Shown: positions 62,472 through 64,000 of the stretch, in pieces
Layout: the number at the start of each line of letters is the position of its first letter
Position numbering within the stretch: the first letter of the stretch is position 1
Assembly: GCF_030758345.1 (NCBI RefSeq)
Contig: NZ_JAVAMO010000011.1
Span: 93,475 to 157,474, forward strand
Source: Ruegeria discodermiae
GTDB lineage: Bacteria > Pseudomonadota > Alphaproteobacteria > Rhodobacterales > Rhodobacteraceae
Direction of reading: 5' to 3'
Length of the DNA stretch: 64,000 bases
Made by a program: the position numbers and the translations under genes
The notes under the pieces: model-generated
Database searches by the model: none
Seen by the model: only the letters and a program-made list of their open reading frames with translations
What the model was told of the DNA's origin: nothing

Positions 62472-63524
62472 GTGATTGAACTTTCATCGAAAGGTATCCG
62501 CCTCTCCTTCGATCCTGACCTGGGCATGATCCAGAGCTTTCATGTATCTGATGGCGAAAAAGAGATCGCGCCCCTGCACGTTGCACCTTGGGTGGGATCG
62601 AGTGAGACCCTGCCCGACGACATAGCACCGCATCTGAAAAAGCTGGGCGGAGATTTTTTCTGTGCGCCCTTTGGCGGCACGGAGGGCGGCTCGGCGCTGC
62701 ACGGCTGGCCCGCAAACTCTTCGTGGCGCGTGCTGAAGCATACCGGCGACCACCTCAGAGTCGAACTGAGGCGGAGGGTATTTGGTGCCACGCTCTGCAA
62801 GGAGATTACGCTGCGCCCGAACCACCCGTTCGTCTATCAACGCCATGTCTTTTCCGGCGGTGATGGGCATGTGCCGGTTGCAAATCACGCCAACGTCGCT
62901 TTGCCGAATGGAGGAGCTATCCGCACCTCACCGAAACTGTGCTGGAAAACTCCGAATGTTGCACTCGAAACGGATCCGAACCTGGGCAGATCAGGTCTCG
63001 TTTATCCTGCCGAAAGCCCCTCACTCGCTGCTTTTCCCGGCATTGGGGGAGATTTGGATTTAACCCGGTATCCATGGTTTCCAAACCACGAGGATTTTGT
63101 CATCGGCCTAGAGGCCTCGGGTCACGAATTGGGTTGGACGGCGGTTACACGACCTGTTGAGGGCGACTTGTTCCTGTCGCTTCGCGCGGCGAGCGCGCTC
63201 CCCATGACGATGCTCTGGCACTCAAACGGAGGCAGAGACTATCCGCCCTGGTCTGGTCGGCATTTTGGGTGCCTGGGCGTTGAGGAAGGCGCGGCGGGGC
63301 ATATCCTGAACAGTCAGTCGACAGATGAGGCATCCAGGGTTGGAGGCGTCGCGCTGACCCCGACCGATACAATCGAGGTCGCACATGTGATTGGGGCAAT
63401 CCCCTGGCCAAGTGGGTCCGCCGTGCGTTCCATCGACCTTGTCGGAGACAGGCTTCGGATTTGTGGCGCGGGCGAAGAAAGCGTGTCCGTGCCAATTGAG
63501 GCCGACATGATCAGCTCGACCTGA
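62472..63524 (+). CDS. Aldose 1-epimerase (galactose mutarotase)-like protein
   Basis: 350 aa with a mutarotase-like beta-sandwich pattern: IRLSFDPDLGMIQSFHV, FFCAPFGGTEG, LRVELRRRVFGATLCKEITL, HPFVYQRHVFSGG, VANHANVALPNGG and LGVEEGAAGHI. The start is GTG 62472 with GGAGG eight bases upstream. The standard galactose-mutarotase His/Glu pair is not obvious to me, so it may act on a non-standard sugar or only bind it. Last gene of the rightward arm; ends 6 bp before the convergent LacI-type gene. Confidence 0.75.
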   Translation: MIELSSKGIRLSFDPDLGMIQSFHVSDGEKEIAPLHVAPWVGSSETLPDDIAPHLKKLGGDFFCAPFGGTEGGSALHGWPANSSWRVLKHTGDHLRVELRRRVFGATLCKEITLRPNHPFVYQRHVFSGGDGHVPVANHANVALPNGGAIRTSPKLCWKTPNVALETDPNLGRSGLVYPAESPSLAAFPGIGGDLDLTRYPWFPNHEDFVIGLEASGHELGWTAVTRPVEGDLFLSLRAASALPMTMLWHSNGGRDYPPWSGRHFGCLGVEEGAAGHILNSQSTDEASRVGGVALTPTDTIEVAHVIGAIPWPSGSAVRSIDLVGDRLRICGAGEESVSVPIEADMISST

Positions 63525-63530
63525 TTGCGC

Positions 63531-64000
63531 TCAGCCCACTGGCCCGGTGGTTTCGCGCACGACCAATTCTGCCGGGACCGATGAAATGGATTTGGGCATC
63601 TGCGGGTCTTTGATGCGGTCCAGAACCACGCGCGCCAGTTTCCTTCCCATCTGGTAGGGCGACACCGCCATTGTCGTAAGGGGCGGTGTGGCAACAGCGG
63701 CGTCCTGAATGTCGTCAAATCCGATCACCGAGATTTCCCGACCTGGCTGCATCCCTAACTGGCTGATGCCCAGGCAGGCGCCGATGGCAACCATATCTAC
63801 ATTACACACCAGCGCAGTGATCTCCGGATGCGCAGCGTGGAGCTCCTTAAGTGCGTTCAGGCCGCTAATCTTGTCGTCAAAGTAGTCCCAAATGACGGGG
63901 GGATCGAGGTTGAAATCGACAAGCGCCTGTTCATACCCGGCGATACGCTCGCTGCGCCCGCCCGCCTTGGCCACTCCGCCGAAATAGGCAATGTGTCGAT
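63531..64000 (-). CDS. Second LacI-family regulator, N-terminal part cut by window end
   Basis: The visible 156 codons are the C-terminal half of a LacI-type sugar-binding core: IAYFGGVAKAGGRSERIAGY, ITALVCNVDMVAIGACLGI, EISVIGFDDIQDAAVATPPL, TTMAVSPYQMGRKLARVVLD and PAELVVRETTGP. The HTH lies beyond position 64000. The GFDDI...PPLTT motif is the usual LacI/PurR ending. It converges on the mutarotase-like gene; its operator is not visible. Confidence 0.88.
   Translation of the reverse strand, partial: RHIAYFGGVAKAGGRSERIAGYEQALVDFNLDPPVIWDYFDDKISGLNALKELHAAHPEITALVCNVDMVAIGACLGISQLGMQPGREISVIGFDDIQDAAVATPPLTTMAVSPYQMGRKLARVVLDRIKDPQMPKSISSVPAELVVRETTGPVG

Noticed and set aside
1..64000. tRNA, rRNA, CRISPR arrays, prophage or riboswitches
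   Set aside because: I saw no cloverleaf, rRNA segment, regular direct-repeat array, phage structural gene or recognisable riboswitch core when reading the intergenic regions; a covariance-model scan could not be run.

Overview
The window looks like the replication-origin region of an alphaproteobacterial chromosome, most probably a marine Rhodobacterales (Roseobacter-type) species. The evidence is the run parB-parA-rsmG-mnmG-mnmE-rho-hemJ facing away from maf-aroE-coaE-dnaQ, followed by secB, fxsA, a Tim44-like gene, mltA and smr, together with a regB-senC-regA (prr) redox-regulation locus. The first ~45 kb is densely packed core genome; the last ~18 kb is accessory.

Layout. 0-10.7 kb: end of a class IV aminotransferase, msrA, maeB (malic enzyme), mutS, the grpE/hrcA heat-shock pair, and rph-rdgB-hemW plus a DUF454 gene. 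10.7-21.8 kb: parB, parA, rsmG, mnmG, mnmE, rho and hemJ all read leftward, then a 402-bp AT-rich intergenic region with a perfect DnaA box (proposed oriC, 18107-18508), then maf-aroE-coaE-dnaQ read rightward. Two perfect 16-bp parS palindromes lie inside rsmG and at the start of mnmG. 21.2-32.4 kb: secB, fxsA, Tim44-like/mltA/smr, an MFS gene and a lipoprotein hydrolase, hslU and hslV separated by two opposing genes (DM13 protein, MFS), a DUF1127 gene and a tandem Lin0512 pair. 32.4-45.6 kb: a probable long leftward transcription unit regB-PAS protein-tsaE-amgK-murU-like-addB-addA-trxA ending at a strong terminator, with senC-regA divergent from regB.

45.6-49.8 kb is a small acquired-looking island: a decayed IS6-type transposase next to aspT (aspartate:alanine antiporter) and an aspartate 4-decarboxylase. 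Together these two would take up aspartate, decarboxylate it to alanine, export the alanine and so conserve proton-motive force.

49.9-64 kb is a catabolic locus for an unidentified carbohydrate. A nine-gene leftward operon encodes an SDR dehydrogenase, three Gfo/Idh/MocA dehydrogenases, a MocC/IolE-like isomerase and a complete ribose-type ABC importer. It diverges from a LacI-type regulator, a three-histidine-box membrane di-iron oxygenase (MocD-like), a small Rieske ferredoxin (MocE-like) and an aldose-epimerase-like protein; a second LacI-type regulator is cut by the window end. The gap between the two arms carries two canonical LacI-family operators that form a 15-bp inverted repeat with centres 41 bp apart. 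The gene set recalls rhizopine (methylated inosamine) catabolism and suggests oxidative demethylation or hydroxylation of a sugar or cyclitol, but the substrate is unknown and no ferredoxin reductase is visible. This locus is the best candidate in the window for an undescribed system.
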